Origin: CAXXOK01 sp963674895
Lineage (GTDB): Bacteria; Bacillota; Clostridia; Christensenellales; Aristaeellaceae
Direction of reading: 5' to 3'
Assembly: GCA_963674895.2 (NCBI GenBank)
Contig: CAXXCY010000003.1
Coordinates: 1,736,001-1,800,000, forward strand
DNA: 64,000 nucleotides
The notes beneath the pieces are model-generated. The model did no database searches. It was not told the origin of the DNA and worked only from the letters and a program-made list of their open reading frames with translations. Below, in pieces: positions 1 to 8,940 of this stretch (positions are counted from its first letter, which is position 1; each line of letters begins with the position of its first letter). The translations under genes and the position numbers were made by a program.

Positions 1-63
1 ATTGAGCACACCCAGTCCATTGCCTGTGAAGTCGGTTTCATTTGCTGCATAAATACAGATCAC
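1..63 (-). CDS. Phage tail endopeptidase / tail-associated protein, N-terminal 21 codons only
   Basis: Only the first 21 codons are inside the window. The frame opens with GTG at 63 and has a GGAGGA ribosome site about 8 nt upstream, within the gap after Dit. The start reads MICIYAANETDFTGNG, the usual beginning of Firmicutes siphophage minor structural or tail-endopeptidase proteins, which follow Dit and build the tail tip. The gene order (tape measure, Dit, then this) supports the call. Length, catalytic domain and integrity cannot be judged here. Confidence 0.7.
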   Translation of the reverse strand, partial: MICIYAANETDFTGNGLGVLN

Positions 64-83
64 AGGCAACTCCTCCCCGAAAA

Positions 84-788
84 CTAAAGTATCCGCCAGT
101 TCGGTGTCATCACCATTTGGCTCACTCCGCCAGTCCACGAAATAATGTTCTCGCTTGCCAATAGCTTTGGATAATCACCGCGCATGTTCTGATTGTAGGA
201 TTCATAGTCCATGTAGGTTTCCATAAGCGGCGTGTCGATGGTGACCGTTCCTGTGATGCCCGCGAGTTCAAAATAACTGCCGCCCATCACAATCTCCGCA
301 TCACTGGTCAGCGTGACCTTCACCACAGGCTCAGAGAACACATTTCCTTGGTTTTGTACATAGGTGCCCGATTGTGTGATGGTCAGGTCTTGCACATTCG
401 ATAAATAGAAAAACGGCTGACAGCGAAAATTGACGATCAACGAATGGTGCGGGTTGCCGCGCAGGATTTTGTCAAAGCTGATCTGGTTCACAATCCGCGC
501 AACATAAAAGCCACCCTGCCTATTTGCGAAGGTGACCTTTCCGTTGCCCTTGAGATATTGAGATATAACCGGCAGATTGGATGTTTCCCGAATCATGCAT
601 TCTGCGCTTACGATGAAGTCATCGTATACATCCTCGCCCTCCAGCGTTGTCAGCGTACCACTTCGGCCGGGTACACTGGTGAAGGTTGCACGCTCCGGTG
701 GGCGAACCAATGCAGGCTGTTTCAGCACATGGATACCAAGTTCAGTGCAGCGTACACCGTTCCAAATGAACCAGTCGTTCAATCGCAT
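84..788 (-). CDS. Distal tail protein (Dit family)
   Basis: A 234-residue protein of the siphovirus Dit/phage tail family (SPP1 gp19.1-like). It forms the hexameric hub that joins the tail tube to the baseplate. The N-terminal half has the family's typical pattern: a short domain start with a WNG motif, then a VPGRSGTLT stretch at about residues 38-47 and a YDDF segment after it, and the C-terminal half is a beta-rich galectin-like region. The start at 788 has a GGAAG ribosome site just upstream. It lies between the tape-measure cluster and the tail endopeptidase, as expected. No break is seen. Confidence 0.85.
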   Translation of the reverse strand: MRLNDWFIWNGVRCTELGIHVLKQPALVRPPERATFTSVPGRSGTLTTLEGEDVYDDFIVSAECMIRETSNLPVISQYLKGNGKVTFANRQGGFYVARIVNQISFDKILRGNPHHSLIVNFRCQPFFYLSNVQDLTITQSGTYVQNQGNVFSEPVVKVTLTSDAEIVMGGSYFELAGITGTVTIDTPLMETYMDYESYNQNMRGDYPKLLASENIISWTGGVSQMVMTPNWRIL

Positions 789-804
789 CGCTTCCTTTTA
801 TAAG

Positions 805-2001
805 TTAAAAGTGCAGCATGGCTGATATCTCATTGGCCAGAAATCTACCCAGCACCTGAGCGCCTACGGCAGACGGTTGACTGCCATCCTCATAGTATCG
901 TGCATGCCTTGTCATGCCGCTTCGATAGGTTGCATCGATACAATCAATCCCCAGTGCTTCACAGCAAGCAATAATGGTGCCCCGCATCGCAAGGAGGCTG
1001 GTATTGGCCGTGCTGTCGGGTACCATGTAGGGCGTTACTAAAAGCAAGTGGCAAGCCGGATAGTCTTCACGAATCAGCTCACACAGATAACGAATCGCGC
1101 GGCAGGTCGTGGTTATGTCCGTGACTGTCATGCCGGTGATATCGGTAAGCCCAAAGGCATCCTCAACGGTTCCAGTTTGTGATGGATAGTTAATTGCATC
1201 ATTCGAACCTGCGTATAAAACGATGGCATCGGGAGGCTCAGCCGTGCTATTTGTAATGTCTGCCTTCAGCCGATTGTACTGATTCCAAAGCACGTTATTC
1301 ACGCCACCAGAGGGATCATACACAAGGCTTTCTGCCGTCGTTGCATGATGGAGCCACGTAGCGCCCCAGACAGCGTACTCCTTGAAAAACTTGAAGGATT
1401 GTCGATTCAGCATTTCATTGACCCATTCGCCCTTGGTGCTGTTTTCATAGGTTCTATCTGTCGCGTTGTCACCAAGCACGATCACACTTTTCTCAATATG
1501 GCTCGGACGCATCGTTCTGCTCGTACTGCCGTGCAGCGTCACCGCTTGTGACAAGTCACTTACGCTGTGATCCTCTAAGGTATTTGTGTATTCACTGACC
1601 ATAAGCCTGGCCTTGGTATAACCTTCCAAAAGGGGAACCGTCCCGCCGTTTGCAATAAGGCCCAAGAAGTCATCTTGCGGTGTATGAGAGAAAGAGTTAT
1701 CCTCGTGAAAGTAGAACACAGCGTAAAGCCAGCCATTTCGATTGTTTGGCGCAAATTGAATGAAATCACCCGCTTCATAGGTGAATATTCCCGAGCGAGC
1801 CACATTGGTTTCGTTTCCATAATCCTGCCCCGTGTAAGGATAGATCTCTCCCAGTTCAAAAGGAATGGGATCTTTGATGATATGTACGGTTGTGATATCG
1901 CCAAGCGCTTGCGTGATTGGCTTAAGCTGATCGAGAACATCTGCATTCTTGCGATCCGTATACGTACGCGCTTCGTGCAGCGGCTTTAGATTATTCGCCA
2001 T
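805..2001 (-). CDS. SGNH/GDSL-fold phage tail protein with degenerate active site
   Basis: A 398-residue protein. Residues about 1-165 are a beta-rich N-terminal part; from about residue 170 there is an SGNH hydrolase fold. Block I reads IVLGDNATD, where a GDS is usual, so the nucleophile serine is replaced by asparagine. Block III is intact as YAGSND. Block V reads DGSQPS where DGxHP is usual, so the catalytic histidine is replaced by glutamine. In phages such domains deacetylate or de-esterify host glycans during adsorption. Here the fold is kept but the catalytic pair appears lost, so a binding role is an inference. The start overlaps the stop of the upstream small gene as TAATG. Confidence 0.7.
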   Translation of the reverse strand: MANNLKPLHEARTYTDRKNADVLDQLKPITQALGDITTVHIIKDPIPFELGEIYPYTGQDYGNETNVARSGIFTYEAGDFIQFAPNNRNGWLYAVFYFHEDNSFSHTPQDDFLGLIANGGTVPLLEGYTKARLMVSEYTNTLEDHSVSDLSQAVTLHGSTSRTMRPSHIEKSVIVLGDNATDRTYENSTKGEWVNEMLNRQSFKFFKEYAVWGATWLHHATTAESLVYDPSGGVNNVLWNQYNRLKADITNSTAEPPDAIVLYAGSNDAINYPSQTGTVEDAFGLTDITGMTVTDITTTCRAIRYLCELIREDYPACHLLLVTPYMVPDSTANTSLLAMRGTIIACCEALGIDCIDATYRSGMTRHARYYEDGSQPSAVGAQVLGRFLANEISAMLHF

Positions 2002-2252
2002 TACATCACCCCTGTGCCAGTGCTGTTATACCACTGTCCATCTACATCCAGGAATACATGGATAGCGCCTTCGGCAGAAGGGTTATAGTACCACTTTCGA
2101 TTCCATGCAATGGTGCCGGGTTTGACATGGGGATAAAGCGCTAATTCTGCTAGGAGGTTTTCAGATGTGATGGTCGGTCCCAGCAAAATATCGCTGTCCA
2201 CACCAAGGGATAAGCAGCTGTTGCCGCGCCGGATTTCTTTAGAGCTTGCCAT
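2001..2252 (-). CDS. Small hypothetical phage tail-region protein
   Basis: An 83-residue protein with no family I recognise. It is rich in aromatic and small polar residues (NRKWYYNPS, DGQWYNST), which suggests a small beta-sheet or carbohydrate-contacting module. It is translationally coupled to the SGNH-fold gene through a TAATG overlap, so the two are probably made together and may form one tail-tip accessory. It lies directly downstream of a hairpin on the same strand. Confidence 0.5.
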   Translation of the reverse strand: MASSKEIRRGNSCLSLGVDSDILLGPTITSENLLAELALYPHVKPGTIAWNRKWYYNPSAEGAIHVFLDVDGQWYNSTGTGVM

Positions 2253-2285
2253 TCACTACACACTTCTTTCTGCTTGAGCCACGAG

Positions 2286-2305
2286 AAAAGCCGCCCGAAG
2301 GCGGC
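2286..2305 (-). terminator. Weak hairpin terminator
   Basis: GCCGCC and GGCGGC form a 6-bp stem with a CGAA loop. On the minus strand it is followed by four T. It separates the WDWW-motif gene from the SGNH-fold pair. The short T-tract makes it a weak or attenuating terminator. Confidence 0.4.
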
Positions 2306-2326
2306 ATGGCTGAGAATCCGCTTTGC

Positions 2327-3013
2327 TCAAATATGACAATCCACTACCGTAATGTATAACCCCTGCTCCCCCGCTTGTTTGAGGTATCCCCGGAACTTTT
2401 CTTCGTGCTCTTTCTGTGTTTTGACGGTCGAGTCATCCATGCCAAACCATCCCATTCGGCCCGGCTCATGCCACTCACCCTCAGCGGTCAGAAAGGCAAA
2501 CGGGTTAAACATGGATTGGCGCTTTGCATAATACTCCTTATCCCCATACTGGCGGATATAATACTCGGGCTTGTAGATTCGCATATGATCCAGCGCTTTT
2601 TCACCATCCCGCAGCGCTGCATCTTCCACTTGAATCTCCCATTGCCGAAGCGCGTGCGTATAGGCTTCTGGGTCAGTTGTAAAATCACAGTCCGCCACCA
2701 GCGCCTGATCACAACGCTTTGGATCCAGCGGATGATTCTCATTCATTAAAGGCGGAGAACCATATGCACCCTCCTTTCCTTCCTTGAGTTTCAATTGTCC
2801 TCTCCATCGTCCGCCCATATTCCACCAATCCCACTTTGCATTGGGATTGCGCCAGTACCCACGGCGGCCCATCCCGTCGTCCTCATCCGCTTGAGGATCT
2901 TCCTGGAATACCGCATATGGGGAATTACCGTCCACCGCCTCATAGAATGGGCTCAGCAGAGAACCAATATCCTCCGGTTTCTTAGAGAATACCGCCACGG
3001 GATAATGTGACAT
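2327..3013 (-). CDS. Conserved hypothetical phage protein with WDWWNMGGRW motif
   Basis: A protein of about 228 residues when started at the ATG at 3013, which has a perfect GAGGAGG ribosome site; a longer frame starting 27 nt upstream lacks one. Near residue 60 it carries WDWWNMGGRWRG, a signature I associate with a widespread uncharacterised phage and bacterial family. The protein is rich in aromatic and charged residues and has no signal peptide or membrane segment. It sits just downstream of the tape-measure gene on the same strand. The function is unknown. Confidence 0.55.
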   Translation of the reverse strand: MSHYPVAVFSKKPEDIGSLLSPFYEAVDGNSPYAVFQEDPQADEDDGMGRRGYWRNPNAKWDWWNMGGRWRGQLKLKEGKEGAYGSPPLMNENHPLDPKRCDQALVADCDFTTDPEAYTHALRQWEIQVEDAALRDGEKALDHMRIYKPEYYIRQYGDKEYYAKRQSMFNPFAFLTAEGEWHEPGRMGWFGMDDSTVKTQKEHEEKFRGYLKQAGEQGLYITVVDCHI

Positions 3014-3091
3014 GGAACGACCTCCTCGTTGTTTTGTCATGGTAGTATTGCTCTGATTTGGATATATAGCAAGTCCTTATTCCACAACGGT

Positions 3092-6000
3092 TTACGCCAT
3101 TCGAAGCCCCCTGCCGCGCTGCTGCCTTTTGGTGAGTGCGGCGATCTCGATGGCAAGAGAACGGATGTCCTGTTCATCCTGAATATAGAAGGAATTCCCC
3201 GATAGGTTCACCGAGCTTTGCTGGTTATACATGCGGCTGTTGTCGCTTTGATTGGTCACAACCGAGCCGGTTTGTGCCGCGCCTGTCAAGTACCTTGCGG
3301 CGTTGGCAACGATCTTTGCTTGCTCTTTGCTCTCCAGCAGCACGCCGCGTCCGAATCCGCGCATGGCCATGCGGCCGACCTCGTCGCGGAACACGGCGGA
3401 CGGTGACTGGATCTTGAGTTCCGATTTGGCGGCGGCAACGGCGGCGCGTGCGGCAGATTTCATGGCAGCAATCACACCCGAGCGCGCGGCGTTGATGCCT
3501 TCTGCCAAACCCAACATGGCATGGACGCCAACTGTACGAAGCGATCTATTGGTAAACGTGGCAGATAGTGCCGTCTTTACATTGTTGGCAATGGTGTTTG
3601 CCGTAGTACTCATACCAAACGATGTCATTGCGAGTGCCAGCCCCGTGATGAGCTGCTGTCCTGTAAGCGTAAGAAGGTCGCTGTACAGCGCCGTTTCCAT
3701 GGCCAGCAGAAGATTGGCGGCAAAGGTCGAAGCATCGGTTGCAGCATCGTACTCGTTTAGCCCAACACCCACACCAGCAGCTGCATTTTCGCCAATCGGT
3801 TTCATGCGCTCGGATGGCGATTGGATGCCCAGCGCAAGGTAGAGCGCGTCTTCCAAGCTGCTGGCGACACTTTCGGCATCGGTTGTCCATCCCGCATCGG
3901 TCATGCCCTGCGCCACACCCGCGCGGATATTCTCGCCAGTTTCAGTCAGTTTCAACGTATTCAAAAAGTCCACGATGGCTTCGAGGTTGTTCAGGTCATC
4001 CTGACTGACCTCAGTGCCGTTTTGAATGGCAGCGACCATCTCGGATACATAAGCGGTGAAATTCGCCATCGTATCCCCGGAAAATTGGTCATCCATCCGC
4101 ATATCGATACCCGACAGCGTTATGCCATCCAGCAGTCCCCACAGCGTGATCCATGTGCCTTTGTTTTGCTCAAAGGCTTTCAGCTCGCCATTGAAGCTGT
4201 TCATCCAGTCGAGCAGACTGCCGCCGAGCATATTATTGACAAAACCCCAATCATTTTTTGCAGTGTTGCCAAAGACAGAGGTTGTGACATACTTATCGGT
4301 CATCTGTGACGCCGCTTGCTGTACAGACTCTGTTGTACCCCGGATGTCAGGAGTGATGAGCACATGGAGCGTACCGTCTGCGTCATAAGCAATAAGCGTA
4401 TCGGCGTCGATCAGGTTCGCTGGTACAAGGTTGACGGGGATTTCTGTGCCGCCTTCCCAGAACACAGCGGATGGATCCTTCAAAAGGTCATCGGGATTGT
4501 CGTACTGCTCGCCGACACGCACAATGCCTGTTAGTTTTACGGGGTTGTTTTTAACAAACGCGTTGTAGGCTTCAAGGTCATACCCCACGATGCCGATGGT
4601 GCTCTCAATATAACTGGGTTTTGTGATACCCGCTTGTTCTTCGTAGGTGGTAATCTGCGCGATGACTTCGGCATGGAGTTCGGTCTGATCTACGTTGGTT
4701 GCTTGCGCATACGCCGTGACCAGCGCTGTGATCTGCGGATTGGTCAATGAGCTGACATCGATGTTCTCTGCTTGCAGATACTCCGTGACCATGGCGGCGA
4801 TATCTGTTGGGTTGAGAGAAGCAGTGTTTGCTCCGCCTGTGACTTCTTCATATGCCAGCACAAAGGCCGTGATGCCGTTAGGCGAAAGTCCAGTGGTATC
4901 GACTACGTTTCCTTCCATATAGGATGAAATGAACGCAGTGATATCCGCAGGTTTAAGCAAGCTGATGTCTGCACCGCGTGCCAGTTCCTGATACGCGCTC
5001 ACCATGGCGGTGACATTTTCAGGGGTCAGTCCGGATACGTCCGCGCCGGTAACCACTTCGGCATATTTGGCGACATAAGCCACTAGTCCTTCGGGAGTTA
5101 ACGCAGCGGTGGATGCACCCTCCGGAATTTCGGTATACTGTTCAATAAATGCCGTGAGGATTGGCTGGAGCTTGATGGCATCCTCGGCTTCCTGATAGCT
5201 GTCAATGACCGCCTCGGCGGTAATGACGCCCGGGTTGGCTGCAAACGCATCCCAACGAGCCTGTGCGCCCGTCATATCGAGATCGGTTGCGATTTTCAGG
5301 ACTTCCTCCGGCATGGCATCGGTGAGGATGGTGTTCAGACCGGAAAGCGTGTTTTGATGATCTCTCACGAACTGCGTGAGTGCGGCGATCTCTTCCATCT
5401 GTCCCGACAGGTCAATGTCCGGGAACAGCGCATCGACTTCTGCCACACTCATACCGCTGTCCAGCAACGATTGAATCTGTGTCAACACGCTGATGTATTC
5501 CGTCAGAGCCGTCTCGTCCATCCCGGCAGTGAGCGCATTCATCTCTTCCAGTACTCGTGCCATGCCTAGTTTGTCGCCGTTGGCAGCTTCAATACTGTAC
5601 TCGCGGAGCTTTGCATATAGGGTATCCAGTCCAGCACCGGCAGATTGGATGTCCTTCTGATTCCACACGGGCAGGACAATCTGCGCAAGCACTACCGCAT
5701 ATTCCTCGGCCGCCGCTTTGCGGTCAAGCATGTATTGGGCGTTGAGGTCGGACAAAGCTTGCTGTTTTTCGGCGTTGTTTTCCATGAGCTGAATGAGCGC
5801 GAATTCCTTATCGTACTGCTCATCCAAAGCAGTGTTCACGGCAGCCATGCCCTCGGCGGAAGCGACCATAGCACTCTCATATACGGATGCAGCTGCATCA
5901 CTTTGTCCTTTTGCCTGCGCACGCGCAACTTCCGCTTCGAGCTTTGTAAGGATGGTGTCAAACCCGTCTGTATCCGCAGCGGTGAGTTTGTATTTGACCT

Positions 6001-8479
6001 CAATGGCTTCTCGGGTATCGATGAGTTCCCGCAGGCGTACCTTGTCCTTGTCTGTGAAGTTGCGGTTTTGCCGGCGCTTGAGCAGGGATTCGATTTCTTT
6101 ATCCAAGGTATCCAGCTGCGCAAGGTCAGTGTTCAATTGTTCAGATAACTGCGTCAGCCCGGCATCATCCGCGGTAACTTTCATGCCTTCCAGAGCATCA
6201 CGGGTGGAAGCCGTCAGGCTCTTAAAGGACCCTAGCCATGTGCCCAGAATATCGTCGGTTTCTTTCTTACCGTCCGACCATACCTCCAGCAAGCCAGTCA
6301 GCCATGCTTCAGCGCTTGCAGTCGTACGGACAAAGTCATCCGCAGACATGCCAAAATAAGTTAATCCGCTTTTGGAGTAGAAGGTGTCGGCGGCATTGTT
6401 CTTCCATTCCTTGGCGGTATCGTTCATTCCCTGCAGAGCTTCGCGGGTTGCCTTTGCTCCCGATGCGTAATCATACAATTGATACGCGCCATAAATGAGT
6501 GCAGCGGATAACGCCGCAACCGCGAGCTTTGATGATAAGACGGTCTTGGCGAATCCAGCAAACCCACCGCCAGCCGTTTTCACGGCAGCGCCGAACTTGC
6601 CCATGCCTGTGGAAACCTTGCCCAGGACGGCGGTTACCTTGCCCACAGCGGATACGGTTTTCCCAATGATAAGCAGCGCAGGACCTGCCGCGGCGGCAAT
6701 GCCGGCGAAGCGGACAATCGCCATTCGCTGGCTCTGATCCATCGCAAGGAAGGTGGCCAGCATCTCATTTGCTTTTTCAATAAGGTTTTGGATGGTGGGA
6801 TTGAGATCATCCCCGATACGCTGCCCAAATAAAATGGCCGTGTTCTTGAGGTTTTCGAGCTTGCTTTCAGTGGTGTTGTACCGTTTGTTGGCTTCGATAA
6901 CCAGCGCAGTATTCTCTTCCCATGCCCTATTCGCTGTTTCCTGTGCGCGGGCAAACAGCTCGGTCGCATTGGTGGACCGAAGCAAGGTATCACGGAGGCG
7001 GACTTCTACAATGCCGATTTCCTGCAAGGTGGCAATGGCACTCTCGCCATCGTCATCCAGCTTGGAAAGGCCTACGATGAACGCCTGGAATGCCGCGGCG
7101 GCATCCTGCTGCCACAAGACCTTGAACTGCTCAGCGGTCATACCAGAGACCTGTGCGAAGTCTTTTAGTGCATCACCGCCTGTTTCGGCGGCGACTTCCA
7201 TCTTGACCAGTGTTTTGCTAAAAGCTGAGCCGCCCATCTGCGCTTCGATGCCCACAGCGGAGAGCGCTGTGGCAAAACCAAGAATCTGCGATTCCGTCAG
7301 CCCGACCTGATGTCCGGCGCCAGCCAGGCGAAGCGCCATCTGCACTATGGAGGACTCGGTCGCGGCAAAGTTGTTCCCTAAATCGACCAGGGTTGAGCCT
7401 AAATTCTGAAACAGGCTCTGATCCATCTGTGTGATGTTGGCAAACTTCGCAAGCGACGCCGCCGATTCAGATGCGATGATGTCGGTGGATTTCCCAAGGT
7501 CAACCATAGTCTTGGTAAACTCGGTCAGGAAGTCATTTTGGATGCCCAACTGCCCAGCCACCGCCATAACCTCGGCAATTTCCTCGCTGGATGTCGCCAC
7601 TTCCGTGGACATCTTGCGGATAGATTCCGATAACTCGGCGTATTCGGCCTCGGTGGCATCGACAGTCTTGCGGACAGAAGCAAAAGCGCTCTCAAAGTCG
7701 ATGGATGCTTTGATGGCGGCAGTAGCAAGACCCAATATCGGTGTGGTGACATACAGCGTCATGGAACGGCCCATGCGGGTCATGGTTTTCCCGATGGTAT
7801 CGCATTTCTTGGAGAACGCCGTCAGCGTTTCGCCCGCCTGCGTCCATTTGGACTGCATGCGGTAAAGTTCCTGCGTGAGCTTCTTGATCTCTGCTTCGGT
7901 TTCTTTAACAGCAGCCTTGGCATTGTTGAGATTGGTTTTGGTGGTGGCGATGCGGTCAGCGTTGTTTTGCAGCGTCTTGCTGTTGGCAGTGATCTGCCCT
8001 TCGAGCTTCTTGACCTCCGCGCCTGCGGCTTTATGCTCTTCCTTGAGCTGTTCCATGTTCTGCTTGGCGGCGATGGTCGCGGAGCCAGATTCCCCAAGGG
8101 TGGAAGAAAACTCCCTATACTTGGTGGTAGCCGATTTGACCTCATTGCCAATACGCTCATACTCTGAGCGTGCACCTGTCAGCGAACTCTTGAGCTTCTC
8201 CTGCGTCGCATACGAGTCCGTGAGCTTTTGATTCGCCTGCACCAACGCACGGCTGTACTGCTCGACCGCCTTGTTCTGCTGGGTGAGCTTCGTGCCCAGC
8301 ATCGACAGCTTGCTTTCCGCGCCCTTGACGGACTTCTCGAAATTGTCGATGCCAGCACCAGCAAGGTTGAAGGTGCTCTCGGCTTCCTTGATTTGCTTGT
8401 TGATGGTACGCAGGTTGCGGCTGAAATTATCACTGTCCAGTGACAGCGCAACAACCAGCTCTCGCAAAACTTCGGACAT
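3092..8479 (-). CDS. Phage tail tape measure protein (TP901 family)
   Basis: A protein of about 1,795 residues that sets tail length and leaves the virion with the DNA. I place the start at 8479, where MSEVLREL follows a GGAGG site; the longer frame has no good site. Residues about 1-225 are coiled coil. About 240-560 is the conserved TP901 core (SIDFESAFASVRKTVD, then VAGQLGIQNDFL). Hydrophobic membrane-spanning stretches follow at about 590-680. A run of about eight 22-24-residue repeats lies at about 1100-1290. The C-terminus (NLSGNSFYIQDEQDI, then KRQQRGRG) is the usual tail tip contact region of this family. The gene looks intact, although partial copies of its start lie upstream. Confidence 0.93.
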   Translation of the reverse strand: MSEVLRELVVALSLDSDNFSRNLRTINKQIKEAESTFNLAGAGIDNFEKSVKGAESKLSMLGTKLTQQNKAVEQYSRALVQANQKLTDSYATQEKLKSSLTGARSEYERIGNEVKSATTKYREFSSTLGESGSATIAAKQNMEQLKEEHKAAGAEVKKLEGQITANSKTLQNNADRIATTKTNLNNAKAAVKETEAEIKKLTQELYRMQSKWTQAGETLTAFSKKCDTIGKTMTRMGRSMTLYVTTPILGLATAAIKASIDFESAFASVRKTVDATEAEYAELSESIRKMSTEVATSSEEIAEVMAVAGQLGIQNDFLTEFTKTMVDLGKSTDIIASESAASLAKFANITQMDQSLFQNLGSTLVDLGNNFAATESSIVQMALRLAGAGHQVGLTESQILGFATALSAVGIEAQMGGSAFSKTLVKMEVAAETGGDALKDFAQVSGMTAEQFKVLWQQDAAAAFQAFIVGLSKLDDDGESAIATLQEIGIVEVRLRDTLLRSTNATELFARAQETANRAWEENTALVIEANKRYNTTESKLENLKNTAILFGQRIGDDLNPTIQNLIEKANEMLATFLAMDQSQRMAIVRFAGIAAAAGPALLIIGKTVSAVGKVTAVLGKVSTGMGKFGAAVKTAGGGFAGFAKTVLSSKLAVAALSAALIYGAYQLYDYASGAKATREALQGMNDTAKEWKNNAADTFYSKSGLTYFGMSADDFVRTTASAEAWLTGLLEVWSDGKKETDDILGTWLGSFKSLTASTRDALEGMKVTADDAGLTQLSEQLNTDLAQLDTLDKEIESLLKRRQNRNFTDKDKVRLRELIDTREAIEVKYKLTAADTDGFDTILTKLEAEVARAQAKGQSDAAASVYESAMVASAEGMAAVNTALDEQYDKEFALIQLMENNAEKQQALSDLNAQYMLDRKAAAEEYAVVLAQIVLPVWNQKDIQSAGAGLDTLYAKLREYSIEAANGDKLGMARVLEEMNALTAGMDETALTEYISVLTQIQSLLDSGMSVAEVDALFPDIDLSGQMEEIAALTQFVRDHQNTLSGLNTILTDAMPEEVLKIATDLDMTGAQARWDAFAANPGVITAEAVIDSYQEAEDAIKLQPILTAFIEQYTEIPEGASTAALTPEGLVAYVAKYAEVVTGADVSGLTPENVTAMVSAYQELARGADISLLKPADITAFISSYMEGNVVDTTGLSPNGITAFVLAYEEVTGGANTASLNPTDIAAMVTEYLQAENIDVSSLTNPQITALVTAYAQATNVDQTELHAEVIAQITTYEEQAGITKPSYIESTIGIVGYDLEAYNAFVKNNPVKLTGIVRVGEQYDNPDDLLKDPSAVFWEGGTEIPVNLVPANLIDADTLIAYDADGTLHVLITPDIRGTTESVQQAASQMTDKYVTTSVFGNTAKNDWGFVNNMLGGSLLDWMNSFNGELKAFEQNKGTWITLWGLLDGITLSGIDMRMDDQFSGDTMANFTAYVSEMVAAIQNGTEVSQDDLNNLEAIVDFLNTLKLTETGENIRAGVAQGMTDAGWTTDAESVASSLEDALYLALGIQSPSERMKPIGENAAAGVGVGLNEYDAATDASTFAANLLLAMETALYSDLLTLTGQQLITGLALAMTSFGMSTTANTIANNVKTALSATFTNRSLRTVGVHAMLGLAEGINAARSGVIAAMKSAARAAVAAAKSELKIQSPSAVFRDEVGRMAMRGFGRGVLLESKEQAKIVANAARYLTGAAQTGSVVTNQSDNSRMYNQQSSVNLSGNSFYIQDEQDIRSLAIEIAALTKRQQRGRGLRMA
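4615..5171 (-). repeat. Tandem 22-24-residue repeats inside the tape measure gene
   Basis: About eight degenerate protein repeats in a row, each of the pattern LTPxxITAxVxxYxEVxxGAD. Examples are LTPENVTAMVSAYQELARG and LNPTDIAAMVTEYLQ. The copies are not identical in DNA, so the array is old. In tape measures, repeat number directly changes tail length. Confidence 0.75.
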
Positions 8480-8519
8480 GCAGGACGCCTCCTTTATGCA
8501 CAAATGGATAGAAACCATC

Positions 8520-8562
8520 AGAATTCAGTTTGGTTTACGATTGAGGCTGAATTCTGGTGGTA
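8520..8562 (+). promoter_or_regulatory. Possible relic of an abiE-type operator
   Basis: The stretch contains AATTCAGTTTG, then CTGAATTC, then GGTGGTAT, in the same order and orientation as the operator in front of abiEi near 10259-10300. The following ATG opens only a six-codon frame. It lies directly upstream of the tape-measure start and looks like a scar of a lost module. Confidence 0.35.
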
Positions 8563-8602
8563 TCTGATGAAACGCCTTGAAATTTGAGGCAAAGTTTTCG
8601 CT

Positions 8603-8648
8603 GATTGCTTGCAATCAAGGTTTTAAAGTTGTACAATATGTTGTACAA
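8603..8648 (+). promoter_or_regulatory. yefM-yoeB promoter and double TGTACA operator
   Basis: TTGCAA (8609-8614), 17 bp, TACAAT (8632-8637) make a good sigma-A promoter. Two TGTACA cores at 8630-8635 and 8642-8647 sit 12 bp apart centre to centre and the first overlaps the -10 box. This is the operator layout known for yefM-yoeB of Escherichia coli. A further palindrome, GATTGCTTGCAATC (8603-8616), overlaps the -35 box. Confidence 0.75.
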
Positions 8649-8661
8649 GGTGGTGATATTA

Positions 8662-8940
8662 ATGTTGGCAGTAAACTATTCCAACTATCGCGAAGCATTA
8701 AAGCGGTACTGTGATTGCGTAAACGACGAATCCGAGGTTTTAGTCATAACCCGTAAGGCGGGAGGCAATGTTGTCATGCTGTCAGAGGACCACTATAACA
8801 ACCTCATGGAGAACTTATATCTCAGGAGCAATCCAGCAAACTATGAACGCCTCATGGCTTCGATCAATCAGCTAAAGCAGGGCAAGGGTACGATTCGGAA
8901 CCTCAAATCCTTTGAGGAAGCAGAGGCTGCGGATGAATAA
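8662..8940 (+). CDS. yefM: Type II antitoxin YefM
   Basis: A 92-residue antitoxin of the Phd/YefM family that neutralises YoeB and represses its own operon with YoeB as co-repressor. I start it at the ATG at 8662, giving MLAVNYSNYREALKRYCD, with AAGGTGG upstream; a longer frame begins inside the promoter. The N-terminal DNA-binding half contains the family pattern VLVITRKAGGNVVMLSEDHYN, and the C-terminal half is the acidic toxin-wrapping tail. Its stop overlaps the yoeB start by 8 nt. It is on the opposite strand to the phage late genes. Confidence 0.88.
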   Translation: MLAVNYSNYREALKRYCDCVNDESEVLVITRKAGGNVVMLSEDHYNNLMENLYLRSNPANYERLMASINQLKQGKGTIRNLKSFEEAEAADE

